In this document: piece after piece, positions 21,157 to 33,920 of the stretch
How positions within the stretch are numbered: position 1 is the stretch's first letter
How the letters are laid out: each line of letters begins with the position of its first letter
NCBI GenBank assembly: GCA_029224185.1
Contig: CM055198.1
Coordinates: 18,524,419 to 18,588,418 of the forward strand
DNA from: Karalla daura
Lineage: Eukaryota > Chordata > Actinopteri > Chaetodontiformes > Leiognathidae
Direction of reading: 5' to 3'
DNA length: 64,000 bases
The notes under the pieces: generated by a model
Database searches by the model: none
Seen by the model: only the letters and a program-made list of their open reading frames with translations
What the model was told of the DNA's origin: nothing
Made by a program: the position numbers and the translations under genes

Positions 21157-21540
21157 ATGCTTACATGCATTCGATTTGTGTAAAATCTACCGCAAAAGGG
21201 TTGACTTTTTCAGCAAATGTATTTCCACAGCCGGAGGTCAGAAGGTTGCAGATAAGCACCAGGGGTTGATCAAGAAATAAATAGTCTGACAGTGTGACCA
21301 TGCAAATGAAGCAAACACAGCTATTGCTCCTTTCCCAGGGTCAAGTTCCCCATCTCAGTATAACTCTCTATCGTCACCACAGGCACATTTTCTCATGTGC
21401 TTATTTCCCCTGCAGCGATCTGGGCAAGTCATAGCACTATCACCGGCTCCTCAATCCCTGATTCTGACAGATTTGCACTCTCGGACTGAATAATGAGCAA
21501 CTACCACATGCCAGCAACAGGGCACGCTCCTCGGCTGGTC

Positions 21541-21562
21541 TGCGTGTGTGTGTGTGTGTGTA
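21541..21562 (+). repeat. (TG)n microsatellite
   Basis: Short TG tract. Confidence 0.9.
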
Positions 21563-21963
21563 TGCATAGGTGTGACTTTTCATGCTCCGATGTCTCAGCT
21601 TGTGCCCTGCAGACTTTCTCACTTTCTGCTTTTAACATCAACTGCATCTCTGTCGTACTTTACAGAAACTCAGATCAATAATAAATGCAAAACACCAGGG
21701 AGAGGATTTGAGCCTGACGTCTGCCTGCTATAATGTTTCTTTGGTACCTTGTGTAACCTCAGACTCTATAATTGCATTACACGCAGGAAAATTCATACAT
21801 TTTTGTACTTGGGTAAATGTGTGTGTGTATGAGTGTGTGCGTTTGTGCCCTGACCTGTACATGAACTTTAATCTTGGTGCACTGGTGTTTCAAGAGTGCT
21901 GCCACACAAGGCAGAAGTGAAACCTGTGGGTGTGTGGGTTTGTGTCAGCCTGCTGTGTTTGCG

Positions 21964-21967
<4 letters not shown>

Positions 21968-22024
<57 letters not shown>
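21968..22024 (+). repeat. long (TG)n microsatellite
   Basis: Fifty-seven bases of uninterrupted TG. Confidence 0.97.
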
Positions 22025-22026
<2 letters not shown>

Positions 22027-23556
22027 TTTTGAACATGTGCCTATACGTGTGTCTTTTCATACCCACATTTGTACAGACGGCACTCTGCTGCACCTCTGAC
22101 GCCTGCCTCTCTTTTTGTTCTCCAATTCTCTCTCATTTTCCCCCTTTGTGGTAGGCATGTTCACTGCAGTGTGGTTACACATACGTACACTTCTGTAGTC
22201 ACACCAGGGCCAAAAGTCACTCACACACACTTTCACAGAAGCACAAGGGCAGGTCGGCACGTACGCAACCTGATCAGCGCACGTATTGTCCTTTGCCCCT
22301 TTGTCGCTGCAGACACTTCTGCATGGGAAGACACATGTGTCCGATTTCACATACTCACAAAGCAGACAGGATCTCGAAAGTGACTCGTTTTTTTTTTTCA
22401 TGCCCAAAACGTGACAGAAGAGAAATGTGAGATGTCCACTGGCCTGTATCAGTGTGAGAGCAAAGACAAGTGGGAATGATGGGCGTGAAACTCCTTTTCA
22501 CACGTAGGCTGAAAGAGAACATTCTCATAACGAAACAACAGTTAATCCGTGCCATAACTGCCATAACATTGTGACAGCTAACTGAAAATCATTATATGTT
22601 ATATGGTTGGTACTGTAACCCTAGGTTCATCTGAGATTGTAGAGGACTATGGGTTGACTATGTGTTGACTATGGGTTTCATCCACCATGCCTCAACCAAA
22701 GACTACTTCTCTTAATAACACGTTTTGGACAAATCCAATGGTCTTTCTCTTTATTGTTTTTTTATTTAGCGTCTAATTGTCACAAATTTGCCATGACAGG
22801 TTTCCAAGATAAGTGCTTTTTCTCATTTCATTTCAATCTTTGATTTACATGGTCATTTTTGTCTTAGGTTTGGTAATTAATCTTATTTAGAATAGAACTT
22901 TAATTTCAAGTGATTATATGAATGAGTAAAATGGACCTTGAACCATGAACAGAAACATGAATTCATGCCCAGAGTAAGAGCAAGCTGTCAATAATGTTAC
23001 AGAATAGACATTGAGTCAAAGAGTTCATAATGGAAAATTATCATGACATATTTAAATCTCTCTTTAGGGGTTTGTTCATTAATTATGACAATATTGTAAT
23101 TTATTAGAAGCCTGTCTCACCTAATTGTCTTATCAATCTAAGTAGATCTCAAAGGTTTTTTTCTGCTTTAAATGGGTCAACAATGCAATCCACAGCAGCA
23201 TCGCTCTCATGTGTATGCGCAGAGTGAATGATTTCCCACTGTGCCATATTTGGTCAGTAGGACGAAGATATGAAGACATCAAATTTGGACAGAAAGACAA
23301 ATGCTCGGGAGCTGGAAGTGCATGGCCAGCTCTTCAGTTCTTAGTAAGGCGCAGCTGAGAGTGATTCAGCCACTGATGGAGTTTCCAGTGAAGGCCCTCT
23401 CAGTTTTCTGCTGCCGTGCCAACAACCACCAACCCCTCTCTCTTTCCTGGCTTTGGCCCCCACCCAGGGGCATCCAGAATTAGGCCCAAGAGGGGCGACA
23501 ACGGGGTGAGAGGGATCGACCGGAACTAGTGTGTGGGTGGCAGTGCCAAGGGATGT
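22025..23556. other. unique DNA; AT-rich in the second half
   Basis: Apart from a short 11-bp tandem repeat (listed separately) nothing was recognised. The 22.55-23.2 kb part is AT-rich. Confidence 0.6.
22645..22677 (+). repeat. three tandem copies of an 11-mer
   Basis: GACTATGGGTT, GACTATGTGTT and GACTATGGGTT follow one another without gaps. Confidence 0.9.
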
Positions 23557-23820
23557 TAGAAGGGAGGGAGGAGGGAGGGAGGGGAGGAAGGTGGGAGGGC
23601 ACCCCAGAGGCAGGAGGATAGGGTGGATTTACCAGCAAAATCGAGTGAAACATTGTGTGATTCAAACCCTGGTTGTTGGAGGAGGAGTGGGAGGGAAGGG
23701 GGTGAGTGGGCAAGAGGGCAAGAGGGCAAAGAGATGAGAAGGGTGGGAGGTAGAGCATGAGAGGTGGGAAGGCTGTGGAGGAGACACTGGTGGAGAGGTG
23801 GAGCAGGGAGGGCTGGAGAG
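23557..23820 (+). repeat. purine-rich (GGGA/GGA) low-complexity stretch
   Basis: GGGA and GGA words dominate, most regular at 23561-23600. Minus-strand frames over it are Pro/Ser-rich artefacts. Confidence 0.8.
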
Positions 23821-24117
23821 CTGACAGATGCCACAGTCCAGGCCCCGCAGCACAGGAAGTCATTCATACTGGGAAGTGTTCACTGCCGGCTCCCACTGTC
23901 CCACTGAGTCAGAGCTCACAGAGAGCCATCTTAACATGGTCCTGTGACGGGACAGCTCCCACACCGTGCATCACAGCCCAGACCCACATCTCAGTATGAC
24001 TGGAGATAGATAGACAGACATACATAAATACAAAATCATAACCCATATTCTCCAAAAAAAAAAGTCTTGATCGGTAAATATCTGAAAAATGGAACAAAGC
24101 AAATAAAAAAGTAAACA

Positions 24118-24163
24118 GATGTTTGTTTGTTGTTTTTTTGTTTGTTTGCTTGTTTTGTTTTGT
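24118..24163 (+). repeat. (GTTT)n imperfect microsatellite
   Basis: GTTT tetramers with T-run and GCTT variants. Confidence 0.85.
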
Positions 24164-24326
24164 ATACAAGCTTCAGTGTTTCTTTATAACCAGTACTAGT
24201 ACAAGTACAGCACTAGTACAGACTTTAAAAGCATTCACTTGTTGCTGCTGTTTGGGATCTAATGAGCTAAAAGCCACGTGGGTGTGACATCAGGAACTAT
24301 CAGTGCATGTGTGTGTTTATTTATGT

Positions 24327-24364
24327 GTGGGTGGGTGTGTGTGTGTATGTGTGTGTGTGTGTGT
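24327..24364 (+). repeat. (TG)n microsatellite
   Basis: TG tract with GGGTG and TATG variants. Confidence 0.9.
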
Positions 24365-24484
24365 CTGTCAGAGAGTGCTGAGAATGGATGGGGATGGATG
24401 AGGATTTGATGTGGGCAGATTTCACTTTGGCAAGGAAATGCAGTTTTGTGCCAGAGACGGGTCTGCTCATCTCATTGCCCGGCT

Positions 24485-24519
24485 CACACACACCCACACA
24501 CACACACCCACACACACAT
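24485..24519 (+). repeat. (CA)n microsatellite with CACCCA variants
   Basis: CA tract broken twice by CACCCA. It lies 120 bp from a TG tract of complementary sequence, so the two could pair as inverted arms. Confidence 0.9.
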
Positions 24520-24650
24520 CCAGTACATACGCACATGCTAACCCCCTCTCTTAAGCCCATTTCCTTTGCACAGGGCATGGGAACTCCCCTGATCTCTCTC
24601 CTCCCACTCCCCTCTCTTCCTCCACTTCATCCCTGTCCTCGTGCTCACCC

Positions 24651-24684
24651 TCTCGTCCTCTCGTCCTCTCGTCCTCTCGTCCTC
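24651..24684 (+). repeat. (TCTCGTCC)n octamer minisatellite
   Basis: Four near-perfect tandem copies of an 8-mer, inside a longer CT-rich stretch (24.58-24.84 kb). Confidence 0.9.
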
Positions 24685-25354
24685 CCTCCGTCCCTCTCCC
24701 CTCTTTTTTACCTCTCCTCCATCACATCCTCACCCTGTCCTGCCCCGTCCTGCCCTCGCTCTGTCACTCTCTCTGGTACCCCCGTCCTCCTCTGTCCTCC
24801 TCCTGCGCTCTTTTCCTCCCAGTGTCTTCTCCCCGCTCGTTTTTTATTTCCTGCCTCCATCTGTGCCCAATTTATCCCGAGCACGGTCTGTGTTTTTTCC
24901 CGATAATTTGTTTTTGATTCCACAGAATTAGAAAAGCATTGTGTGCACTTTCACTAAGGCGAGCACACATACAAACTCATGCACACACATGCACTCGCAC
25001 ACACGTACGCACACATTTTTATTGTATTATTCTATAAAAGTTCCTATAAATCACTGGTTATTAATCGGCCCCAGACGGCCGTCCCCCTTTTGCTCCCCCT
25101 CTCCCTCTCCGCACAAACACAGACCAGATGCATAGGAAATGGGATGGCAAAAAGGGCACCCAAGAGACAGGCTGCTCTTTTTCTTTTTCTTTTTTCTCTC
25201 CCCTCTCCTCCTCCTTCTTTTCTGAGAACGCTCATTTATGTAGCAATGCCCAGACCCCGGACTCACAGAGGAAATAAAGTCTAAATTAAAGTTTAGAAGA
25301 AATAAATTAAATAATAAATACAAATTGTGATCTGCTGCCAAACAGCCCGGTGTG

Positions 25355-25410
25355 TGGGATAGAGGTTAAACGTCCATCCTCTGTAGTTGAAGGCGAATGG
25401 ATTCAATTCC
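25355..25410 (+). mobile_element. possible tRNA-derived SINE head
   Basis: TGGGATAGAGG (25355-25365) resembles a pol III A box and GGATTCAATTCC (25399-25410) a B box, with spacing of about 44 bp, suitable for a tRNA-like promoter. No cloverleaf was fully recovered and the 3' end is not defined. A degenerate SINE or tRNA pseudogene is possible. Confidence 0.3.
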
Positions 25411-27599
25411 AGCTGTTTGAATCAAGCCCAGTTCATCTCGGATGTGTTCATATGTGCACTCGACCACACATTCACCTCTCCCTGTGTTTCATTCAGCTCT
25501 TGTAACTTTGCTCTCATTACTGCAGCGGGTACACCGCTTCCTCTTTCTGGATCATATCTTATCGTGCACCTGCATGGACGTAGTAATCTGAAAATGACGT
25601 TTCTTAACTGGGTGAGCCATCTGTGTGCCCTTGAAATGACACTTGTCTGTGAGACGGTACGTGCCAGACACTCGGTTTCCTTCCTATTAGCGCAGGCTCT
25701 TTCATATTAGCAGCTCTCCCTCATCAAACTACAGTAACGCAGACGCTCACACACCTGCACTCAGCTGGCTCGCGCAGACAGTGCGAAAAGGGCAAGAAAC
25801 CACCAGAGAGAGGGATTTGGATTGAGTGAGAGTGAATTATAGAGAGGCTTTGGAGACAGGGGGAAGAGAGACAGGGAGGATGTGGATGTAATGTAAGCGA
25901 GAGGACGTATTTGTCCCACCCTGTCCTGCATTGCCTGGGAGCCTGGATGATGTGAGGAGGCTGAAGTGAACTGTTCACAGAGAGCAGGCAGAAAATGTGA
26001 GAAATGTGCACGTTGGCTGCAGGGACGAGGGGGAGAACGCTGGTTTTTCAGGCACGCAGGGACAGCCTGCAGAGTTCTGCCAAGAGAAACATGGCTCTGT
26101 GTTCCTTGCAAGAGCTATGGGGATGAGAGAGGAGGGAAGGGGCAAACGAGAGAGAGGAAAGAAGGTGTGTGTGTGTATGTGTGTGTGCAGGCATATATGT
26201 GTGTGTGGGCTTGCGGGAGGCAAAGGGTTGAGGAAGAAGACAAGGGGTTCCCTAGGGCAATTCTAGCGGCCTTTGCCAAAAGATGTATAAGGTCTGACAG
26301 AGCATGGCCTGACCTGGTGTGTTGATCATGGGAGAAAATCTCTTTTTGCTACATTACAGCAATTTGGATCGCACATAAAACATGCCTCGCCTGCAGTTGT
26401 GGATGAAAATCATATGTTACGTCTGGTTCTATATGTGAGGGTCCCATCCCATAAAAGATAAAATCTTAAGATGGCCAATGAGCTGGACAAAGCTGTCAAA
26501 TGTATAACGTTTCGCCTGTCAGTGGTACAGCGATAAGGGTGAGGGAGTGAACCACAGCCCAGGCCCAGATGTCCACTCTCAGCTGTCCTGGCTGACCACC
26601 TCCTCGCCTGCCAACACTCGGCTGAATATCCCCACATCGCTGCAAATATGTAAATATGTTGACTTGGAAGGATGTCCTCTTCTCTTCCGACCTTGTAGCA
26701 CTTTTGGAGAGAGGCAAGACAGCGGAGAGGAGAGAAAACAGCTCCAGCGCTCCATATAAGGGCCTGCTTTGGGCTCTAACACCAGCTTCTCATCACTTTC
26801 TACTCCACTGGGCCATTACACAACTGGGGGAACACATACAGGAACCCTAACCTTCAACACTTAGTGTACTGTACACACTCACACACACATATATGACACA
26901 TTGTGAGATGTGGAGGTCTGGGGCTAAGATTTAAACAGACACCTTGGGTAGCGGACACAGTTCTTCTCAAAAGAGAAATGATGCTTTCAAATCAGGTGTT
27001 TTCTTCTTTGCTGCATGTTTGAGTCAAACACAAGGAAGAGGCATGCGGTTAAAAGGCTTGTTTACTTTGTTACTCCACGTATGTACATTTTTACGTCACA
27101 TGCATAATACCTTGGTATTTTAATTCTACTCTACATCTCCAAGGAATTCGAATTTTTTGTTCGTTCTAAGATTTACCATGAAATTCAATGACCCATCAGT
27201 AATTATATAATCAAATTAGATGGCTTTAGCACAAAGTAGCACAGTTGGAACACGAAAATGCACTCAACACATTAACTTATGAACAAACTTGATGATTCGA
27301 TACATTTTGCAGATATTTTTAGTTAATCCAAAGTTCAGGTCGCAAATATCATCTCCACAACATTGGTTGGGTTGAAATTAAGGCTTAATTTTACATATGA
27401 TGCGTACAAAAAAAAACACGTTTTAAAAGTTGGATTTACTAATATCAGTTGTCAGCTTTACCTATTTTGGTACAATCTTCAGTATTTACTTTCACTTTAA
27501 ACTCACTTTAAACTAATTTATTATTAATGCCCAGACTTGGTACGTGTACTGTAGTACAGTTATGCCATTAGACGTACAGGTTTTAAGCGCGTCTGACTT
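25411..27599. other. unique DNA without recognised features
   Basis: Imperfect TG stretch at 26.165-26.21 kb. AT-rich from 27.0 to 27.55 kb. No coding frame with a domain. Confidence 0.6.
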
Positions 27600-27618
27600 T
27601 GGCGCCCCCCTCTGGTTT
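27600..27618 (-). promoter_or_regulatory. CTCF-like site
   Basis: TGGCGCCCCCCTCTGGTTTC resembles the GCGCCCCCTNGTGG form of the CTCF motif with one extra C. It faces the same way as the site at 10684. Confidence 0.28.
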
Positions 27619-28073
27619 CATAAAAAAAGATTGTGGTGTGTGCACGAGCTGTAAACCACCTCCAGCCATGAAGGAGACATCGAGATGAATGGGCTGAAAC
27701 CCACCAGCGTCGGTTTCAACCTTCCAACTAAGTGCATCTAAACACCTCTTGTGGCATGCACACACTTCCCCAGAAATACACACACGCACACTGCCTCGGC
27801 CTTGTGCCGCCGCGACAGACACATTTCAGACAAGTCACTGCGTCTGTTTCCCAGGCCAGGCAGCGGAGTGTATACTGAGGCTGTTGCTCATCTCTGTACC
27901 TCCCCGCCTACACGCCTCCTTGTCCCTGCTGAACTCTGAGTGCCCTTTCAGGCCGGGATGATTAAAAAGGGGGAAGAGAAGACAGAGAAAGACAGAAACC
28001 TCACTCATTCTCATTTTCCAGAACTCTACCTCTTTACTTGGTATGTGTGGTTGGTTGACTGTGTGTATGTGAG

Positions 28074-28083
<10 letters not shown>

Positions 28084-28120
<37 letters not shown>
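28084..28120 (+). repeat. (TG)n microsatellite
   Basis: Pure TG tract, first of four in 0.9 kb. Confidence 0.97.
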
Positions 28121-28121
<1 letters not shown>

Positions 28122-28295
28122 TGGTGGGTATATTCATCCAGGCCTCTCTGGCTTGTGGGTATTGGCTTGTGGTTTGGGTCTTGGTGGATAGCGAGGGTGA
28201 GGGTGGCGGAACACCATGGCTGCCACACTGCCACAGACATACTGGCACCACTGAGCCAGCACAAGTTCCTCTTTCCAAAATACGGAACCACCACT

Positions 28296-28385
28296 CTGTG
28301 TGTGTGTGTGTGTGTGCGTGTGTGTGTGTGGGGGAGGCTATGTGGGTGTGTGTGTGTGTGTGTGTGCCTGTGTGTGCGTGTGTGA
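28296..28385 (+). repeat. compound (TG)n tract
   Basis: Two TG tracts separated by GGGGGAGGCTATGTGGG, with GCG and CCTG variants. Confidence 0.95.
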
Positions 28386-28756
28386 GATAATCATCATGAG
28401 ATTGCCTGTGGGGCTTTCAGAATCTCTTTCTCAAACTGATGAGCTTTCTCACAGATGCGACTTTGTACTTTTTGTCGTGCAGGAAAAGAAGCATGCTTTG
28501 CTTGTTTAGGTATCCTGCACTTGAACCTAATGTAGGTCTGCTTCATTCAGACCAGAAACCACAGGAGTGAATCATATCTCAAGTGTGAGACAGCAGGCTC
28601 TGACTTTCAGGTAGAGAGGAGTGGGCGGAGAGGATGCCCGGGATGAAGCAGTAAAAAGTAAAAAAGTCATGCTATTTTACAGATGGTAGCACTCTTGGCA
28701 GGCGACTCCTCCTGCCAACCCTTCTCTTTGCTTTTTTTTTCCCTCCTCTGTTTTTC

Positions 28757-28809
28757 TGTGTGTGTGCGTGTGTGAGTGTGTGTGAGAGAGTGTGTGTGTG
28801 AGTGTGTGT
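28757..28809 (+). repeat. (TG)n tract with GAGA interruptions
   Basis: TG repeats with GCG, GAG and GAGAGA variants. Confidence 0.92.
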
Positions 28810-28906
28810 CTCCGTTCTCCATCCCTCCCTGGGGCTGGCAGCGGTGTCTGGGCACTCGTTTCTCTGCTGGCTCTGAACCCAGCAGGATGTGGAGATCAGT
28901 GCTTAA

Positions 28907-28909
<3 letters not shown>

Positions 28910-28966
<57 letters not shown>
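28910..28966 (+). repeat. long (TG)n microsatellite
   Basis: About 55 bases of TG, followed by GCACGCGCGTGCATGCATG, itself a near-palindromic alternating sequence. Confidence 0.97.
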
Positions 28967-29118
28967 ACGCGCGTGCATGCATGAGCGCGGGCATGTGCTT
29001 CTGTTCTTCTTTTTTTTTCCTCCTTTTTCTGATTTTGCGTCTTGGCTGACTTTTTTACCTCTCGAAGAATTTGGAAAGGCTGTGAGATTTTTTCTCCTGC
29101 ACAACTTTCAGCAGTGCG

Positions 29119-29150
29119 CTCTCTCTCTCTCACTCTCTCTCTCTCTCTCC
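29119..29150 (+). repeat. (CT)n microsatellite
   Basis: CT tract with one CA interruption. Confidence 0.93.
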
Positions 29151-32100
29151 CTCACTCACACACACTGTTCCCCAGTTGCTCTCTCACTCCCTCTCACCCT
29201 GTGTCTGCTGTGGTTCCTCGCTAATAGATTTCATATGTTGCTGCAGTTGACATCAGTCTTAAACTATTTTACATGTGATCTGCGATATTTCCTCAGGAAA
29301 TCTGTCAGATATTTATTAAAGGCTAATATAATAAACCTCTCTTGTTGTCATTTTCACCTCTCCGGCTCTTGTCCTTCTGTCTTCCCCCTCGTCTTGCCCA
29401 CGTATTGTGTCCCCTACACTTGACGTCCTGCTCTCAGAAGCTGGCTTGATTGTATTATTACTCATGCTTTTTAAATAGGATTTTTATTTTTTTCAGGAGA
29501 CAATTTCCTTCCATTCATAAGAAATGCTATGGGTCACATAGCGTGCAGGTTGGGTCTGTGGAGGTCTTCCCCTTCCTCCGTCTCCTTGTTACATTGACTT
29601 TTTATTCGCTTCCATCCTTTGACATTCAGTCTCGCCCCATTGCAGTTCTCATTAAACAGATTTAAGGTTTGAGAAAACTCTTATTCAGCAGTATCACATT
29701 CGTGTCTTCCAACTTGAAAGGCTATATGATGTTTACTCAGTGTCATTTCTTTTGCTAGCGTTCCCAAATTTTTAGCCTGTAATATTTTGTATCCGTGGAA
29801 ACTCTGGGATCTCCTCTGCAATTTGAAGTAAAGTTGAGTGGCTTCGAACAATGTCTGGCATGGGGTTGCAATGACGGACCCAGCGGAAGGTTGTTGGATA
29901 TACTATACCTCTACTTGCTGTTACTTTCTTCCTCTTTACCCTTCCTGTTCCTTCCATCCCCTTCTCCTCCATCCAGCTGCACAGCTCATGTCTCTGCATC
30001 CACGCCGAGCCAAGGCTGCTGCTGCCGTCCACTCTGGCCTCCGCCCGCCCATCTGTCCCATACGTTACCTTACGGTGACAGGGCGAGACAACTTGAGCGT
30101 GCCTGGAGCTGTCTCTGCACGCAAACCGGAGCCACACACTGCCTTATAAAGACAGGTATTCACACTTAGCATAAAGTGCCACTGCACAGTGTAAAGGCTG
30201 ACAGACGCCACTGAAATGATACAGTAAAAGTCACAGTTTTGAACGGAGGCCATGTCATGACTACGCACGCTCCGGTTTAGTTGCAGCCGTGGCTAATGTA
30301 ACCAACACCGCCATTCTGCTCTTGTTCATCTCAGCAGCTGCACACCCAGTTTATGTGATGATGAATCATGTGATGGGAGACACACCCACAGTCAGAGACC
30401 CAAACCTACATTGTTTAGGTTTCTTTATTTCTTCCTGTGAGGAGAAAAAAAACTAATTGGCAGTATTTTGAAGTCGACTCTGTTTTCCATGATTCCACAT
30501 GCGAAGATTTGATATGAAGAGATAACTGAAGTTTGGCGATAAGCAACACACTATTATCACAGACTTATTGCTTTGAGAATAGAGTTGAAAGTCTGTATGT
30601 AATATATCAGTGTTGCCGTTTGTTTTCTCTCTCTGTCATTGCCCGGAACAGCAGTGATGGAAAACAAACACATCAGCACTTGGCATTCTGAACCCTTAAA
30701 TTGCCCTCCCTCCATCCCTCCCTCCGTCTTTTTCTCTTTCATCCTTCTCCCAACAGTACACTCACTCGGTTCTTTCTGGGGTCCCCTGGCTGTAGTACCC
30801 ATAACTCACCCTGAGACACCAACACCCACACCATGCTCTCACTAACCTTTATAGAGCAGCCAAGACACAGCCAGGGAGAGGGAGAGACAGGGCAAATACT
30901 TTCTCCCCAGGCCTCGGGCTGGAAAACAAGCGGAGGAAGATGGACTGGGGGAGTGGGACTTGGTCCACTCTGGGCATTGGAGACGGAAACCAAAGATAGA
31001 TGATTTGGGGGCGCGAAGGGGAGCGAGAGCGCTGCCAAGGAAGTGAGGGTTAAGGTTGCGCGATGGTGAGACAGAAAAAGAGAAAGGAGGGAAAGAGGGA
31101 GCAGATGTAGAGAGATAGCAGTGGCAGAGGGTGCCTGTCTGTCTCCTCGATCGCCTATGTGTCTGTCTATGGCGGATTTATGTGTTTGTTTGTCTCTCCG
31201 TCCTCAACTCTGTCACTTCCGTAATGCATTCCATATTTTGTGCCGTCACCAGCAAGAGTTCACTGGCATTTCAAAGCCTCTCTGTCTTCTCTTCCCTCCC
31301 TGCATCGCCTTTGTCGATATGCACAACAACGACTGTAACCCCTAATTCTATTGACTTCTATAGAGGCAACATTTTCTTTAAAACACATAGTAATTACAGT
31401 GGTATGTGATGCTCTAACTGCACACTCCGGCACAGTGGGATCCCTCCGTTTGGGGTTACGGCTGCAGTTTGAGGCAGATGTTGGAATTTGGATAAGATAC
31501 ATGGCCCTCTGTGTTGTATTCAGGTATAGTTTGTGCTGTACAATTATGTGGTTTTATTTGTTTTGGTGTAAACAATCTTGTATGTTGGAGATGACACCGT
31601 TGGACCGGCTGCTGAGCACATGCCAGTGGCTGGATGGTAAAAGCTGTGAGGGAATAAACAGAGACACTAAATCACTGGGATCCACTTTTGTCGTGTTATT
31701 CCAGCCTGCGCTTCACATGAGACGATCTACCAACTCTGCAAATACAGCAGTGACACCAGAATCCACACAGTTTATTGTGGCTTGTGCTAATTAAATCAAT
31801 TGCACCATTTTTTTTATTTGAGAACTTGCAAAGAATCAATTAACACTTTGGGAAAATTGTCAGTGCCATTGTCCTACTTGTACATTAAATCTAAAGCTCT
31901 GTGCTTCAAAGTGCGTAGACGAGAATCTCACACTGAAACCAAGAAACTATCCAAACTAAATCTTCCTACAGACATCTGTAAAACTTGACTTTTGTGCTGA
32001 TCAAGCAACATAAAATCCATATTGATAGTGGACTTCAAATGTACTTATAGGTAACTTTTCGTCTCTGGAAGAAGCCAGGAAAATTATTTCTTTGTAGGAG

Positions 32101-32214
32101 GACTGTCTCCAGGCTGCAACTCTATATTTAACTCAGAAATATGCTTCAAGGTATCAATCTTCTCATCTCTCTCTCAGCAGGGAAAATGTGCATTTCTTGT
32201 AGATCAGATTAAAA
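29151..32214. other. unique DNA without recognised features
   Basis: A 147-codon frame (31351-31794, plus) has no recognisable domain and no coding-like neighbours. CCCTCC-rich stretch at 30.70-30.73 kb. A strong acceptor-like tract ends at 29496 but no exon could be supported. Confidence 0.6.
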
Positions 32215-32480
32215 GCTAAGTGAGTGGAGAGCAGAGAAGCAGACGACATTACTCCAGAATGCACGGCTTGGACATGTAATGATGCCTCGTGAACCCCGTG
32301 TGCACTAACAGGAACTTGGAGCGTCCCGACAGCGATCGCTTGCCCCAGGGTCCTGGAACACATATATCCGGCCAGGGCTCCGCACAAAAATTTATCTATC
32401 AGCATTTTTTTTTCTTGTGAAATTAAGCAGGCCTCTAACATTGTGGTTGCAGACACAACAGATTGCAAAAGAACTTGGAA
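32215..32480. promoter_or_regulatory. conserved-element-like unique block
   Basis: Contains ACATGTAATGATGCC (about 32274) and the 10-bp palindrome AGCGATCGCT (32331-32340). CpG-containing, no simple repeat, no coding frame with a domain (a 101-codon minus frame crosses it). Confidence 0.25.
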
Positions 32481-32639
32481 ATTGATCGATGAGAAACTTG
32501 TGTGAATCAGTCACAGGAGGTACCAGTAATCGTTGCACTTCAAGGAGGCTGCCTGTGGTTGGAAGCCACTTATTTTAGGTTCAACCAAGGCTGACTGATC
32601 GCAGCGTATGGGCATGGCTTTATCAGCATTACTGAGTGC

Positions 32640-33380
32640 TGCATAACAAAGGGAGTGTTTGGAGTATGGGTATGTGCTGTATTGTTGTAAATGAGTGTGA
32701 CTGAGAGGTTAGATACCATATGGCAATGAAGTCATCTGGCCTGGCCCTTCTTGGGAAGCCCCACCCGAGCCCCGGCGAGAGACACAGGGCGCTGAGACTG
32801 AAGAGAAAACATTTTTTAATCGATTATGATAACCCCCATCTAAATCAAATCCCCTCCACTCGCTTTTCCCTCCCCTGCTGCACTCCTCCTCCACTCCCCT
32901 CACCTCTCCCACTCTCATTTATTCCACCCCACCCCAGGGTATTCTGCTTTCTTGGCAGAACACCGGAGCAAGCCACCTGCAGACCGCCCCCCTCTTTTCT
33001 TCCCCCTCCTCCCTTAATCACACATATTCACACACACACACAAATGCGCACGCACACGCAAACGACAACACACTGCACTCAATCAGTCAGACACACAAGA
33101 CCAAACGCACGGACATTGCAACATGCATTGTGTGTGCGTGTGTGTGCGTGCTGCTTCCTCTTGAGAACTCTTAAGTCTATTCCAAGATGTGGAGCTGTAC
33201 ACGTGTATAGTTTTTATCAGCACGTCAGAGCCAGGCTACACACTACTTACTACTATTCCCTCTATTTCAGCAGAGAGACAACCCATCTGACACACACACA
33301 CACAAACAAGTGCAATCGCCCTCTCTGACATGAGAGACGCATCCGAGTCTGCCCTCCGGCACATCAGACAATGGACCTGG
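32640..33380. other. low-complexity C-rich and CA-rich DNA
   Basis: A 202-codon plus frame (32720-33328) runs through CCTCC-rich and CACA-rich sequence and is a composition artefact. Short CA tracts lie at 33.03-33.06 and 33.29-33.31 kb. Confidence 0.65.
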
Positions 33381-33709
33381 GAGACAAAAGGGGATTTTCC
33401 ACCATAAATTACTCATCTCTCAGTGGCCGTACTCCATCTCCTCTTCTCCCTCTCTGCTCTGTCCCATTAACTGTGTTTATCTTCCACGTTCGTCTTTTCA
33501 CATCCACTTTCTGCTTTCCCTGCCTGTCACGTCTCTCTCGCAGCCTCTGATGGATGCTTGGATATTTAAGCTCAGCCCTAAACTGTCGAGTAAGGTCAGT
33601 TTTACCATTTACAGCCTGCGGAGACTGTAACTCGATCATACTAATATCTGGGCCTGCAGGTGTCTGAGGCAGACGAGCTGCGCTGGAAGAAGAGGGCCCG
33701 TGATTTGAC

Positions 33710-33920
33710 TCTCAACATCCAATCCAAGTTTTACATTACAAGCATTGAGAAGACGGAGAGACAATCCAGAGCTTTGTCTCGGGATCCAATAATAATCCAA
33801 ACTGTGATAAGCACCATGCTGCAGCTGCATTAGCCCTCTTCTACTGTCCCTGAGATGAATGTGCCAAATCCCATATGGCCCAGGTTACGAGAATATTACA
33901 CTTTCCATGGTTTGAAATGT
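33710..33920. promoter_or_regulatory. conserved-element-like unique block
   Basis: AATAATAATCCAAACTGTGA and GCTGCAGCTGCATTAG follow each other, with an E-box CAGCTG inside the second. Balanced composition without repeats. Conservation untested. Confidence 0.22.

Noticed and set aside
21083..21280. His-Thr repeat frames over CA/TG tracts
   Set aside because: CA tracts translate as HTHT, TG tracts as CVCV; these are artefacts wherever they occur in the window.
24388..24906. 172-codon plus frame
   Set aside because: Pro/Ser/Leu-rich translation of a CT-rich stretch that includes the TCTCGTCC minisatellite.
31351..31794. 147-codon plus frame
   Set aside because: No domain recognised; no flanking exon structure; length within chance expectation.
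32720..33328. 202-codon plus frame
   Set aside because: It runs through CCTCC-rich and CACA-rich DNA and reads as Pro- and His/Thr-rich low complexity, with no domain.
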